From Sanghuangporus weigelae (lineage: Eukaryota > Basidiomycota > Agaricomycetes > Hymenochaetales > Hymenochaetaceae): a stretch of 64,000 nt of DNA. The notes beneath the pieces are model-generated. The model was not told the origin of the DNA. It made no database searches and saw only the letters and a program-made list of their open reading frames with translations. How positions within the stretch are numbered: position 1 is the stretch's first letter; each line of letters opens with the position of its first letter. Positions 14,169 through 26,900 of this stretch are shown one piece after another. A program made the position numbers and the translations under genes. Location: the NCBI GenBank assembly GCA_033182465.1, contig CP137321.1, forward strand, positions 1,860,001 to 1,924,000, given 5' to 3'.

Positions 14169-15999
14169 TTAATGCGCCCATTCTGGTGGACCGTATGGTG
14201 TAGCAGATAGGGAAGATAACGGCGCAGGCGAAGAATTGCTCAACCTTGCGATATCATGTCGTTCCACCATCTCGCCGTTTTCAAGAGTGCTTTCTCGATT
14301 GGCTCCTCTTGTTGACGCAGAAGCAAATGCTGCGAAGTCAGATCCGAGACCATCACAACGGGGCTCGTCGAGGAAACCTGCACTCTCTTCGTCATCCGCG
14401 CGTACCCCGTATTGAACTCGTGCACGCGAACGTGAACGACCGCGTGGACATTCCATATCATCGTCATTTTCCAATTCCTCGTCTATCGCTCTCCGGGCAA
14501 CGTATGTAAGGTATACGGCGATAACAACGCACAATACAATGCCCAAAATAGTCGACATCTGTCCTAGGGAATCCGCCGAATCCTCGCTAGATTCATCCAC
14601 AAGTTTTGAACCATCCGCATTCGTTGGACTATGATATTCAGCGAAGCTCTTAATGCCCGCTCCAACGCTAGTATGTATGATGACCTTGAGTAGACTGAGA
14701 GCCGTGCAATACGTATAGGTCTGGAAGGTGAGACGGGGACACCCGGCCAGAAGTGCGTTCAGCACGTTATATGGATACGGTGCTAACCGGACAAGGAAAA
14801 GCAACGAGGGGCGCTTTGAGATCGCACGAACGACACGCTGTAACGCGCGTGAATGCGACATGCAAGATGTTATTGCGCATCGCAGCGATGGAATAGAGCG
14901 AGAAACCCAAAAGACAAAGATGGCTCCGGCAAGTGCGGAGAAATACGACACGACACCTCCGGTCCATGCGCCGAATGTGTATCCAGAAAGGACCTGCAGT
15001 GTCGAATAAAGAGGGATGGGTGCTAAAATAGTAATCTGCTTAGCTCCTGATTTAGATGAAACGAAATAAATGCTTACGAATGCAGGTTAAGAAGATCATG
15101 AAAAACATGACTGCATATCCAGTTTCTTCTTTTGACCTCAGCCATTGGGCCAGTTCATCTAGCTCACCGAATACTTCTTCCTTCCAGAAGCCGATAGCCA
15201 AAGCGAAGCCGACGATCGTAGCACCATATGCAATGAACGGCAACCAAGGCCGTATACGCTCGATAAGGAGCATACGTCGCACGGACAATGAGTATGGAGC
15301 ATAATTACTTGGGTATGAGGGAAGGGCGGACGATGAAAAAGAAGGCAGTGTGGAGTATGGGGGAGGAGGTATAAAGGATGAAGCATGTGGTAATCCCATC
15401 TGAGGACGGGCAAAGGATGCGCTCGTGAGACTGGACGAACGAATAGGTGCCTGGATCGTTCCTGAACGCGATTGCTGTGGTGAAAGCGAGGGGCGCATAT
15501 TCGAGGATCCGGATGCCTGTGAAGCATCTCCGCACGCTACTCCGAGTCCTCGCTTTTCATCCCATTCCCTTTCGTTGGTGTTCCTTTCTTGCTGGCGCCC
15601 TCGAGAATGGTCTCGGCCGCTGGACAGGACAGGACTATGAAAGCCACCTGATCTGCACGGGTGTTGTCGTGTAGAGTATAACGTCTGTTGAGGGGAAATA
15701 TTGCCGAGTTCGAGATCGTCAAAAGTATCAAGAACCTTTTCGCTGATTTCCTGCTGAGGCGGGGCGGGTGCATGTATCGTCGAGACTACCCGTGAAGGTC
15801 CTGAAGCCATCTTGGGCGACTTCTGAGGGATTCCTGACCCAGAGGAAGAAGGTATTGAAGAAGCGCCAGCGCTTGAGGATGGAGCAAGTGAAGCAGTGCG
15901 TTCTGGTTGAGATGAATTTGAAACGATCCGAGATGATTGATTCGGAGACGACGGCGCTCCAGACGACGCGATGAAATCGTTTACACCGGCAGAATACAT
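14169..15999 (-). CDS. TVP38: TVP38/TMEM64-type (VTT/DedA-like) membrane protein
   Basis: Integral membrane protein of the SNARE-associated/VTT family, in yeast a Golgi-region protein; its exact transport role is unsettled. A 55-nt intron (15077-15023) joins two exons into 591 residues. The junction rebuilds the family hallmark FLTCIPPIPLYSTL followed by LSGYTFGAWTGGVVSYF. The N-terminal half (about residues 1-225) is Ser/Pro-rich and disordered. The membrane core spans roughly residues 230-480, with hydrophobic blocks at WLPFIAYGATIVGFALAIGF, the VTT block, VRLAPYPYNVLNALLAG, and a last helix near TILGIVLCVVIAVYLTYVA. The C-terminal tail is acidic and Arg/Ser-rich, probably cytosolic. An upstream in-frame ATG at 16104 would add 35 residues; I prefer 15999 because the extra segment is preceded by possible splice-acceptor sequence. 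Confidence 0.88.
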
Positions 16000-17464
16000 T
16001 GCACGATGCAGCTTGCTCTGCAAGAATGCGGTTTGGAAGAGAAAGAGACCGAAAAGTCGATATGGTGCGTGGCGCGCTCCACGTCTATCACTGTATCTAG
16101 GCAATGGTAGAAGTTGCTTTAGATTATCACGAAGTTAATGATATGATGATCAAGAAATGATAATCCCAAGCAGGAGCAGTCGGAAAAATGTACTCAAGCG
16201 AAGGTCAAACAAAGAGCGTTCAGAATGACAAGTTGAGAGAACGATAGAGGATGTAGGCGAGAGCCACGATAGCTAGGGACTCGGCGGCCTTCCAAAATAT
16301 TTATGATGACGTGTCGACGCGAAAAATGTCGGCCGCGCTGGCTGCAGAATGACTGTGAGCAGGCAGCTTGAAGACGTTGGCGTGGTTGATGAATGAAAGA
16401 AAGCTTGAAGACGGCGAGATTGCTCGGTACAACCGCTAACCGCTTGACACGCGCACGTCTAACTAGGCGCGATCAATAGCTATTTTCTTCCCGGAATCTC
16501 CTTCTAGAAAAACAACGCGACGCACTCTGGGCGATGCGTGAGGGATAAGAGTGATGAGCGCGTTGGTGATGAGATGAGGAGGAGAAGGGATGGCTCGGCT
16601 TGAAGCACAAACGTGCCGTTGTAGTAGTGGCGACGACGGAAATTATGGCCTATGCACAGCCTCTGCTAAAATCTAACCGCTCCGCAGCAGTGGCTGTGTT
16701 GCTTATCTAACCTATATCCTTCCTTTATTTCTTCCGTCTCCTTCCACCACATACATAGCTGCACTTCTCTTCATTTTCATGAATTTCTTTCTCATTAATC
16801 TAGTTGAGTTGTTTCACTATTGTTCTTAATACTTACGTAGTACCGTTTGTATGAATTTTACTCAGTCTTTTGTGTGCATGTGTATGCCTCCTTGGCCATC
16901 ATGCTGTCCCTTGGCTAATGATGCAATCCATCTTCACGGCGCTATCCCTGCATCCGATATTCAGGTTGGGTTGCGCGATTGCCACGTCGTCTCCAAGGGG
17001 TGACTTGTTTGTGACTCCTTTTCTTCAGTCTACTGTCGCTACATTCCCTGTCTGTTTCTACTGCATGGATGATATACATTATATCGTATGCGGATATGTT
17101 TCCTCCGTCAATTGCTTCTCGAGCAATTCTTATGTTATTTGGAAACCGCAAGTGATACAACTTTCTCCACTTCTGAAGGGCCACGTGTGATTGATTCATT
17201 CCCTTTGGATTGCGGAGTTTTTGCGGACACTGATAAGTAACCTTATGACAATAGAGGTTCAGCTTTAAGTTTTGGCCTCTACGCTTCTAGTATTCTGGTT
17301 CGTTGGCTACAAATAAAAAAACAAATCGAAAAGAAGAATTGAAAGCCAAGAGTCACGTGCCATATATACGTCGATCGCGGTGATCTCACGCGGAGTTAGA
17401 ACCACGGAGTCTGCCCAGACTTAGGCGCGACACCTTACACCGTGCATCTTGAGCATCAGTCTCG
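16000..17464. promoter_or_regulatory. Divergent intergenic region, TVP38-like gene / small mitochondrial protein
   Basis: About 1.46 kb between two divergently transcribed genes, so it should hold both promoters. It contains a pyrimidine-rich stretch around 16.72-16.80 kb. An open frame near 16.87-17.19 kb has no family signature and overlaps an equally long frame on the other strand. No RNA gene is visible. Confidence 0.4.
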
Positions 17465-18102
17465 ATGATTCTTTTTTGGTTGGTAAAGACATCGAAGTCT
17501 GCTACGTACTCGGCGGTTTGCACGCGTACTTCGGTGGCATACCGATCGCGAACGCGTCTCCTTTCAACATCGCCGTATGGCAAAGGCAAGGACAGCTCGA
17601 CTTCAGAAGGACCAGGATACAGCTCAGAAGGTGATCCAAGCGGGAAGAAAGATAGCGCACGATCTGCTCACGCGCAGTGGTACACCGATGTAGTGCCCGC
17701 AATGATACCAATCGCACTCCTCGGATCGGCCGTGTACATCGTAAGTAGACTGGCCTCTCTTCATTCTTCTTCTATTCGTCTCTTAAATACTCCTTACTTC
17801 CCGCTTTCGTTTTGTCCTATTCATGCATGCATTTTGATAAATAATCTTGAAGAGAAAAGCACTAACTAAATGGATGACTCCAGGGACTCCAACTCGTGCA
17901 AACGAAACTCGCAACTGAGAAGTACCTGGACGAGGCGAACTCCCGCATCGCGCAGCTTGAAGAAGAGATCAGGCGGTTGCAGAGCGAGCAAGAAGCGCGA
18001 GCCCGGGCGCTTGGTTCCTCCGGATCACCCTCCAAAAGCAAGAGCGGCGACGGGTCGGACGCAAAGCGCTCGACATCAAGATGGTGGTGGTGGTCTTCAT
18101 AG
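17465..18102 (+). CDS. Small membrane protein with mitochondrial-type presequence and coiled coil
   Basis: Family not recognised. Two exons (17465-17740 and 17884-18102, phase 0, donor GTAAGT) give 164 residues. The first ~38 residues are rich in Ser, Thr and Arg and free of acidic residues, ending RTRLLSTSPYGKG, which looks like a matrix-targeting presequence. A hydrophilic Ser/Gly segment follows, then one transmembrane helix around residues 78-97 (VVPAMIPIALLGSAVYIGLQ) that spans the splice junction. After it comes a heptad-rich helix, LDEANSRIAQLEEEIRRLQ, and a basic tail ending in a short Trp run (SRWWWWSS). The layout suggests an inner-membrane anchor or assembly protein; this is inference. 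The GTG-start alternative in exon 2 would lose presequence and helix. Confidence 0.7.
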
Positions 18103-18641
18103 CTCTCCAAGGCTTCTCTCCGACTCCAGTCAATTCAATCAGAAGTTTTTTTCGCGACTACCTTTTCATTCGGGGAAGTAGGACGCTATATTGGATGTCC
18201 ACGTTGCAGCATTGAAGGACTACTGTTGTCGCGTGTTCGACGCTTTACTTCGCGAAGTATATCCTCGGCGTTTCGTCTACACGTGAGCGTGCATGCTTCT
18301 TTGCTCGACGGTGCGGTCAAACCACTCAATCATTCGCGGTTCCAAGAGGACCAATATGGTCATTCTGTAGCCGGACAAACTGAAGAACGGTGTTGAAAAA
18401 AGACGAATAGGTAGAGATTAATTAGTTCGCAGACAGTGTAAACGAGGCTACATGAAACGCCCAGGGATATCTATGGGGAACATGGTCATAAATAGTCAGG
18501 ATGTGCGCCAGGGGACTGAGGGATAGAAAAAACGAGAAAGTGAAAATCATAATATCATAGTAAGCCCAAGATATCCAGAAGCTTTCTATAAGCTGAAGCG
18601 GAAGACGGTTAAATTCACAGAGTTTGAAGTCGTCATCCAGA

Positions 18642-20143
18642 TCAGGATTGGGATTGCTTGAGGATTAGAGCCGTCCGGTGATTATGGAAGAGTCTCGCCG
18701 TACTAATGCAAGGTTTGTGATGAGCGGACATAGTCACATGTATTGAATCACCTGAACTTACCTGAGGAGCGCAGTTCCGAGGCCCGCAAACGGTTTCACG
18801 GCATTACGCATCGGTTTGATGTTGAAGAGCTCATACGCTAAAAGGAAAAGCGGGGTGACATTCAGGTATATCCTACTGGCGGGGTACGCAATAGGGAAGT
18901 ACGTACAAACAAAGAGAAGATCAAGAAGCAGCTTTGTCCGCTGTATAAGCAGCCAAAAGTCCTGCCTGCGCAGCTTTTCAAGCTCTTTCTCATCAGCCTT
19001 CGATGCAGTGGACTTGGACTTCTCGGTAGCGCCCGTCATCGAGTCATTGTATAGCCGTGATTCGACTGAATCGTTTCCATAAGCGCCGGGATGCAGGAAG
19101 CAAACACAAACACTTACCAGCCTGAATCTTGCTCTTGGTTATACTACGTTCGAAACTGAGCTCGATTAGGGCTATCAAAGTGCCGAGGAACCAGCACCAG
19201 TCAGAGAATCGACCAGCCCTCTCTCCAGTTTTCTTTCCAATCAACCCGAGTCTTTGATAAGCACAAGTCAGAACATGTCAAACTAGCCATGTGTATGTAA
19301 ATACCTGTAAAAGGCATAGATATCGTCCGAAAGCCCATTTACGAAATCTAACAGGGCTGGAGGTGGTGCACGTAAGAACGCTTGCAATAAAGGCTTTGAT
19401 CCGTCCTTCGATTTCGATTTCTCAGAGAAGTTGAGCTCATCATCTTGTGCGGAGAGTATTGATGTTAGCGGAGTGAGCCAATTGAACATGATGAGAGCTT
19501 TTCTGTATAAATGCAATCCTGTTAGTAGGGGGCATTACAGAACTACATGTATGAGCCATACCTTGTAGTCGAGAGGCTTGATGCCGTGAACTCTAAGCGC
19601 TTAACCATCTCAATTTCCCATCTGGTCTTCTTTCGCATTGAAAACATGCGACTCATGCCAACGGTGCTGTAAAACAGTAAATAGACGCGAATGGTATATT
19701 GCATTGTTTTCTAAGGCAAGTTCGTTAAGCAGCATGCAGTAGCTAGACTTACGGAATGTACCCACAAATGCTTTATCTCTACCTGAGCTCGTCTTCAATA
19801 CCTCTCGCCATACTTCTGGAATTTTGACCTTCTTGACAGTCTCCTGACTCACGGTTTCGTCTACGTCCTCGGCGACCTCTTCCTCTCCATATTCCGCTGC
19901 CACCGGCTTCTCCTGTATTTCCTCCTGTTGCGAGGCGGATGATCCATATAAATCCGAGCCATACACATATGATTGCGAGGCTGAAATTACGGACGTGCGA
20001 GGTGTGCGTGGTGGGTGCGGCGAAAGCGGGTTAACTTGGAAGGAGGAAGATGGGTTGTATGACGATCCGAAGAAGTCTTCTTGCGTCGAAGTGGAATGCG
20101 AATGCGTGTGGCTCGCGCTACCCGGAAACGATATGGTCGACAT
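18642..20143 (-). CDS. PEX11: PEX11-family peroxisomal membrane protein (PEX11C-like)
   Basis: Peroxin of the Pex11 family, which elongates and divides peroxisomes. The first exon encodes a Ser-rich acidic N-terminus (MSTISFPGSASHTHS), then IPEVWREVLKTSSGRDKAFK leading into IIQYTIRVYLLFYST, the Pex11 amphipathic-helix region. Later exons give RKALIMFNWLTPL, LLDFVNGLSDDIYAFYRLGL and RFSDWCWFLGTLIALIELSF. The last clear exon holds a Lys/Glu-rich linker and the C-terminal hydrophobic block DLLFVCTYFPIAYPASRIYL. Several introns of about 50-60 nt separate them. The 3' end is ambiguous. Reading straight on stops at 18758, right at a near-perfect CAG/GTAAGT donor; using that donor joins an extra exon with a short basic tail ending at 18642. 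The long N-terminal extension before the domain is unusual relative to yeast Pex11. Confidence 0.85.
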
Positions 20144-20372
20144 GTTGCAGCAACGTGAGCAGCTGGCTTTATCAAGTACGTTGGACGGTGTCTCGAGTCA
20201 GACCAGTCGGAAAGAAATCAGGCGCGGTACACGCGCGCTCCCGGTCGGGCCAAACAAGCGCATACAACGCGCGTGACGTTCTGAATGACCTCTGACTATT
20301 CTACACCTTCGACCATCACTTCGTTGACAACAAAGGGTACCTTCTAGCTACACGTAGCCCATCAAGGCCTTC

Positions 20373-20990
20373 ATGGCTAGCTACGGCGTCCGCTCGCCAC
20401 CTCCACCGCCTTCTGATGCTCCCTCTCCAAGGCCTCAGTTCGACTCAGAAACGCTGAAAACATACATAAAGAAGCTGCTTCAAAATACGTTACAGAACGA
20501 ATCGTTTCCTGCTCCCCAAAATCGAGATAAACTGAAGGCTTGGTGCAAAGAGATAGGGGAGAGAGTTAAAGAGCAAATGCTTAGTCTGTATTTGAAATTA
20601 AATGATTCTGCGATTATCTTACTCATTTCAGCTGCTCTCCAGCTCTCCAACCCAAAGGATTGTACGTCTTAAATCGGCATCCACAAGAGCTATAAACCTA
20701 AGTAGACTCTACAGCAAATATATCGTACTCACACGGATTGACGGGAACCTCGGGCAGGGGATGCAGTAAGTAACTCCTATCCAGTTATTCGTGAAGATCG
20801 GTACAGTAGTTGCACCTTCTAGTGCCAATCTCATTTGTCACTGGGAAGATTGTGACACAGTTGCTCAGGAGATGTTCTCGAATGTACGTGACATCATTCC
20901 TTTTTTCGGCTGTTTTTATTCCTAACTTGTTCTTGCTTGCAGGATTCTTTGATATGTGTTTGTGTAGCCTTCGCCATACGGACGGTTTAA
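20373..20990 (+). CDS. DYNLT: Tctex-type dynein light chain (DYNLT)
   Basis: Light chain of cytoplasmic dynein that binds the intermediate chain and cargo. Five exons: from 20373, a micro-exon ending 20661, 20715-20765, 20823-20883 and 20943-20990. The product is about 129 residues, slightly longer than animal DYNLT1 because of a Pro-rich N-terminus (RSPPPPPSDAPSPRP). Family signatures follow in order: LKTYIKKLLQNTLQN, LKAWCKEIGERVKEQML, QPKGFKYIVLTRIDGNLGQG, and LICHWEDCDTVAQEMFSND, closing with ICVCVAFAIRTV. The second exon is either 19 nt (donor at 20584, giving MLTLQPKGF) or 30 nt (donor GTATTT, giving a few extra residues). The 19-nt choice keeps the family spacing, while the 30-nt choice has the stronger acceptor. 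It is divergent from the PEX11-like gene, 229 bases away, so the promoters must be compact or shared. Confidence 0.9.
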
Positions 20991-23900
20991 TGGTTGCTTT
21001 TCTTTCTCACGGTTTGTATCATAAACACTCGATTTTATATCCGTGCAGTCCGCGTCCTGCGTCCTTTCGAGTGGAAGCAAGAGTATGGCCGTTCATTCGC
21101 CGTCCACCGGAGTGTTCCGTTATTCAGACAAAAGGATGTAAATCGGTTGCATGCAAGACCAATATCGTCCAGTGATCAAATCTAGCTCGGCATCGTTCTT
21201 CTCACTATCTTCGCTTCAGGGAGCTCAAAGCCAAAAAGGCTTTCTTGACATCGTCCTGTTCCTGTCAGCTCAATCCCACACGTATTTCCGGTCAAGCGGC
21301 GCTTAAATTCAAGATTCGAACCCCTATTTTTCTGCCCATTGATTTTGCAATATGCATGATCTGTTTCTTCCGCGAGCCCTTTCCGACCTGAGGTCTCGAT
21401 TTTCAGAGCATGGGCAAGCGTTCCATTCATACATCATACCATTAGGGCTCAGCTGATTCGACACGCAGACAAAGCTGGCCATCATGGAGACTTGATTTTG
21501 GTGCATGATGGGCATCATTCAACTGGGTGCATACGGGCGCATTCGTGATTCCGCTTCTGTTTTGATAGACATGAATTGTTACACCCGGTGTACGTTTTGT
21601 TCGGGACGCCTGGCTCTGCCCTGACTGTCAATCTGAATATTCCTGGATCTGCGAAGGACCTAAAGCAGGCTTCATAACAAAGTTCAGGCGTAAAGTTTGG
21701 GAAGACTTGCCATGCGCGACGGACTAAAAATGAAACATTGCATTTTTTGTCTTTTCCCTTATTGCGGTAATCGGTGATGCCTTTTGTCTGTCATCTAGCG
21801 GTGCGGTTTTTCGTCCACTCTGAAACGCCTCTCACTATGAACGTTGCGTAAACTGGTTATCTTGGCGCTCAAGAGCGAGGCACATTGGAGCATTCCTGTC
21901 TCTAAGCATTGGAGAACTGATGGTATTTTGAAACTGTTTACGAGGCAGGTCACGCTCAGCGAGGGAATGCCATCCGCAATCAAACTTCTTCACTTCGAGG
22001 ACCCCCAGACCGTCCTTCTTAAATTGTGACAAAACATTTTCTATTATTACTTTTATTCGCATGAATGACTTGATTTTTGCGCTAGAGTACGGGAAAACTA
22101 CCGTGTCATCACTGCGTTTCGCTTTATCAAATACCGAAGAAAGCAGCTGACTTGCAGGAATAAGTATAGATACTCAGCTCCTCGGATTTTTGAGCTTTTG
22201 CTGAATTCCTTGATTTAATTGTAACAGGTACAACTGGCTATTGGCCCAGCAGATAAATGCTATCCGCCTTCAGCTAGTATATGACCGCTGATATGTTTAC
22301 TAAATGCCGTGACAAACGATCAAGCCCTTCACTGTGTCCCCTTTTCTTAAATTACGGTGTTATGATACTGGTAAGGGGACGTGCATCGGCCGGAACAGTC
22401 TGGTAGGGGCTTCTGAACGTGCTAGCATTTACCTAAAGAAAAGGGGACAGAAGTAAAAGTCGACTCGCCAAAAAAGAAAGAGCCGCGAGTAAATTATCTT
22501 TCGGCAATTACAGTTCACTGTCTCGCAGTATCAATGTCTCCTCTCGATACTCCGCTTGCATTGAGAGCAGTTCAGTTTGGCCATGGATGGTTTTAGCCAC
22601 CATTTAGTCGCGAATTTGGCAAAGTGACGGATCTGCCGTCATGACAAGTTCCATCAGCTGCACAATCGTGGGGACGGTACCGAGGTTGGGGAGCTTGCCT
22701 TATTCATAGGGCTTCTAGTCAATGGATCCGGAAGACCCATTCCGTAATCCTTTGGCTGACATGGAGGACTCTGCTCAAAGTTTGCGAGATCTGAAGAATC
22801 TTTTGCCGGACTCTATACAATGGCGCGAAGGCTCTTTAAAGACAGTCCGGATGGTGACAGACAGCTCCTGGACCCAACATACACGCTCCGCCCGGCTTCG
22901 CAGGTGTCTAACCCGCTACTCTCCGTGGTAGCAAACCTTAGGCAAGAGCGGTACGTACAGGAATCCAATTCATTCATAAGACATTGATTCTTCATAACTG
23001 AACAGACATTCTGTGTTCGAGACAGAGAACTGTGAATGCAGCGCAGAATACTTGGCGTCCAAGGTTCCTTTTATGGTGCTCTTAAATGCAAAAGTGATAT
23101 ATTATGTGTTCAGTCAAATTCATTTTCATGGGACAGTTTGACGTACACAGAACCTCTACTCCGAAAAGCTTCTACTGAGCAGAAGTAGAAGCTATACATA
23201 CAATCGGCATATCGTTTCTCAGCGGCCCGTTAAACCACAAGCCGCGTTGACTTCGAACTCGCCCTTCCGCTCTATTTCAAGCGTTGGCAGAACGGTCTTC
23301 CCGGTCGGTCGGATTAAGGATGGGATGCATTGAGTGGAGGCCTGATGGTCTGGTTCCGTACGCTCTCCGGTTCTTTTATTGATGGTTGACTTGTTGGGAG
23401 ACTTGTCGTAAATGTGCAACGTTCTCGAATTTTATTGCCGGACTTTACTCTGTACTGTCTGTCTCTGGACTCTCCGCTCAGTGACGGTATTACCGGCACT
23501 CAAAGGGAGCCTCCTACTTGCCAGGCTCTATGAGGGCTTTCGCCTCTTGAACACCCTTTGTCCCAAGTATTATATTCGTCAAAGGTGGATCAGGGTTGCA
23601 GCTTCTATCTAAATTCGAGAACGACGATCAAAATACCTTTACGTCCCAGAAGATCCTAACTGCACCGATCACTCAAGCCGCGAAAGGCTGCCTACTTGAC
23701 ATATTTTCCTGGTGCTGACACGCAATATGATACGAACTTACCACCGTTTGGTCGAATCCGATATTGCTCGATTAAAGAAGCTAAGAGGCCCATACGCAAA
23801 ACTCCCACTTCTTCGGCCTAGGAAGTGAAAGTACCAAATCATTCGATCTGCCTGCTAGGGGAATTCTTTTGGAGAGGGCACGGAATCCGTACCGAGGTAT

Positions 23901-26900
23901 GAGAATTGAATGAGCCCTTCAGAAGTTCAGGTCCGAATTCAGTGCCGCGTCGCAGCAAGTTACGGCTCGTTCGACCAACAAGTAGTACAGAGAAAATAAC
24001 GAGCCTTGAGTTTGCTGATAGAATTCGAATGCTTCTTCAGAATTGTGAAATTTCGCAAAGGAAGTAGCCACTGTCGTTCGGTCTCAGCCGCTATTTATAT
24101 CCTTTCTCCCACTAAGGCAAGTACATGATGACATAGGCAGTGATGACGTAATCGAAGATAAGAGAAAGAAGAAATATATTGGCAGACAAATGGAATCGGT
24201 GCATGCTCACTTGTGCAAACGTTGTGTGATATTCCTTCTTAATATCCATGGATAACATACCCATCTACATCACATATTGCGTGTCATAAAGCTCGGCGTT
24301 TGGTATGCAATGATCCACGGAATGGTAAGTGTATGTATTCATTTAATCGTTCCAATTATTGGAGCTATTCGTCTGTACCGATCCCGCGCCAATGAATACA
24401 AATTCTCACTCCTATACCTCAGAACGTTTTCGACTAGAATAAAGACAGTTAAGGGGAAACTGGCTCTGGAGCATCAAGCAAGCATCTGCAGCAAGCGGGC
24501 TCCACAGGCACCCGTCTGTCTGCTTGTAAAGGGAGGAACTAATGGATTGGTACCTAATATAGGCACAACACAGTCTAGTAGTACTGAATTCTATATCTTT
24601 ACTAAGGGTGGATTACCAGATTACCTGTGTATCATCAAAGAAAAAACAAGCGCCGAAAAGCAGTGCTCTCCGTATCAAAGACACATTCTATCGAGTATAT
24701 AAGGGATTCCGATGATGTAGGACAGGAGACAAGAATCAGCAAGGGGGGGATAGTGGAAAGAAAACATTGTGGCTGATAGGCGAGCGAATCCAGGACAGAA
24801 AGGAGGATTTGGTGAGCAGCCGTTAACGACGGCGTCCACGTCCAATACCACTCGCGCTGTCAGTTATTGGGCGGGGCTGAAAACGTATCTGCGATGATAA
24901 GCTTGTCAAAAGATTTCTGGCGCTGGCCACGTTCTTTCCAACAATTGAACGGTAGAAGGAGGGGAAGAGGGTAATTCTGAAGACCGAGTTTTTTTTAATA
25001 TTAGAGACTTGATGATGGCGCTTTTATATCGTCTCCGCATGAGCCATAAATCCTATCAGTCCATTGAAGGAAGTGAATAGCGACCATGGAAAGCAGTCCA
25101 GACAGCGCTTACGTAGAGCACGTTCTCCCGCGTATTTCGTTTACTCACCGAAACCGGCCCTTATAATGATATATACCACTTGTGACTAAAGTGGTAGCTC
25201 GACTGAGCCGTCTCGTCCATGTCCGAACCAAACGGGGGCATAAAAATCGGAACACAGGAGCAAATGAAACGTCTTCTTGGTTGAATGCTACATGTACACG
25301 GATGATCAACGGGCGCCAAAGAATACGACGAAGAACGGAAGATGGTTCAGTGCATCCGCCGGAGACAGGTCCTGTCCATGCCAAGTCTGTAGAATCTGGT
25401 AAGCCGCAATGTAAAATGTTTATCAGTGCCACACACTTTACTTGATGCCGACTAGAAGCCTGCAATGAGTCATCGTTATGAATCCAGGAGACGTGATATG
25501 ACTTGACTTCGGCACTCGTACTGTTCCGTACTTTTCAATGAAAGAAATAGTTTGATGAGTGGATGAGCACTTTCCCGGAGTCTGAGACGTGGGTCTCCCG
25601 GACCTATTCATTTCATTTCGTAAGCATCGATATCTGCTTGTGTCCATATTTGTTGTTCCAACAAGGTCCGAAAATACTTTAGCCACTCACTCACAGAGAC
25701 GCACTCCGTCAAAAAGCAAACTGGTGTCGCAGTAATTTCATCCTTCGGACCACCGTTTCATGGCAGAATAATGCAGACACGAAGGATAAGGAACAACGGG
25801 CCCTGAAGGCTTACGAAGTATAGGACTCTTGAATGAGTGGCAATACCAGGGCGTCTCTTGTCCTGTGAATCCGCCGATAATAACGGGGGATACAAAAAGC
25901 ACTCGCCGCTCGGGGACCTGCACGTTGATATGTTCGTTCCGGAAAGACGCGTATAGTACGTGTACGGAATTGCAATACGCGTGTACTCCAAGAAAAGCCC
26001 TCAAACGTGATCTTTTGAAAATGTCCGCTCATAGACCATGGGCGATGGCAATCTTTGACTCATGATTGTTGAGTGGAAAGGTTCCTGATTCCGCGCCGCA
26101 AACGCCGAGCAGTTCACTGTGATCCATATGCTGATTTTGAAGTCCGAACGACGAGGCATAGGATGGGTTATTTGAATTTAATATTTAACCCGTATCCACA
26201 AATAGACGGACCGGAACCTTCCAGCATCCAAAGTTTCTGCTGCAGAAAGTGAATGAACGTCACCGTTGAAGGGTCGATCTGCGACAGAACAGGTCGGGCC
26301 GAGCACTTGTCTGAATGGTACTTACTCATGCATTCATGCGAAGTAGGAGAATGGTCGCGGTATAAGTGGAATGCTAGGCTTCCGTGCTCTGCGGAGCTAG
26401 AAAGGCCCAATGCGAACTGACACTGAACACCTGAGCGCATCAATACAAATGGATAAGAGAGCTGCCAATCGATTGTCTCCGTCTATCAGGGAATACCTTG
26501 GAACCAATGACGGGCCTGGAAGAATACTCTGATATGATAGATTTCTCATCAACCACATAGCCAGAGTCCGTCGCGGAATACTCTTGGATGATGCGGTTTT
26601 GAAGAATTTGTAATGGGAAGTTTTCGAGGGGGGATGTCCACCAGGGTGGAGATACGGGCAGAAAGTGTAAAATCTACCGATACCTCGCATTGGAGCCGTG
26701 ATTGCATATTTTGCTGCGGATTCGCTTCCCATGCGGTGCCACACACCCGTTCGTTAGCCTTCGACACAATAATGTTTGAGCGTAAGAGGTCTCGCCGTAG
26801 ACAAACGTCAACACGTCATGCGGATGCATAAATGAATGTCCGTCCCATAAAGCTGTAACAGTGGACTTAGGCATCTGAGATAACGACGGAGTCGTAGATT

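Noticed and set aside
14169-15100. Apparent very short (31-nt) intron or frameshift in the TVP38-like gene
   Set aside because: Using the acceptor at 15023 gives a normal 55-nt intron and restores the conserved PPIPLYST block, so no defect is needed.
21300-21345. Possible tRNA B box (GATTCGAACCCC) on the minus strand
   Set aside because: The T-stem does not pair and no anticodon or D arm fits at the right distance.
24277-24702. 141-codon + strand open frame
   Set aside because: No family motif, mixed composition, no neighbouring exons with splice signals. Frames of this length occur by chance in the gene-free region.
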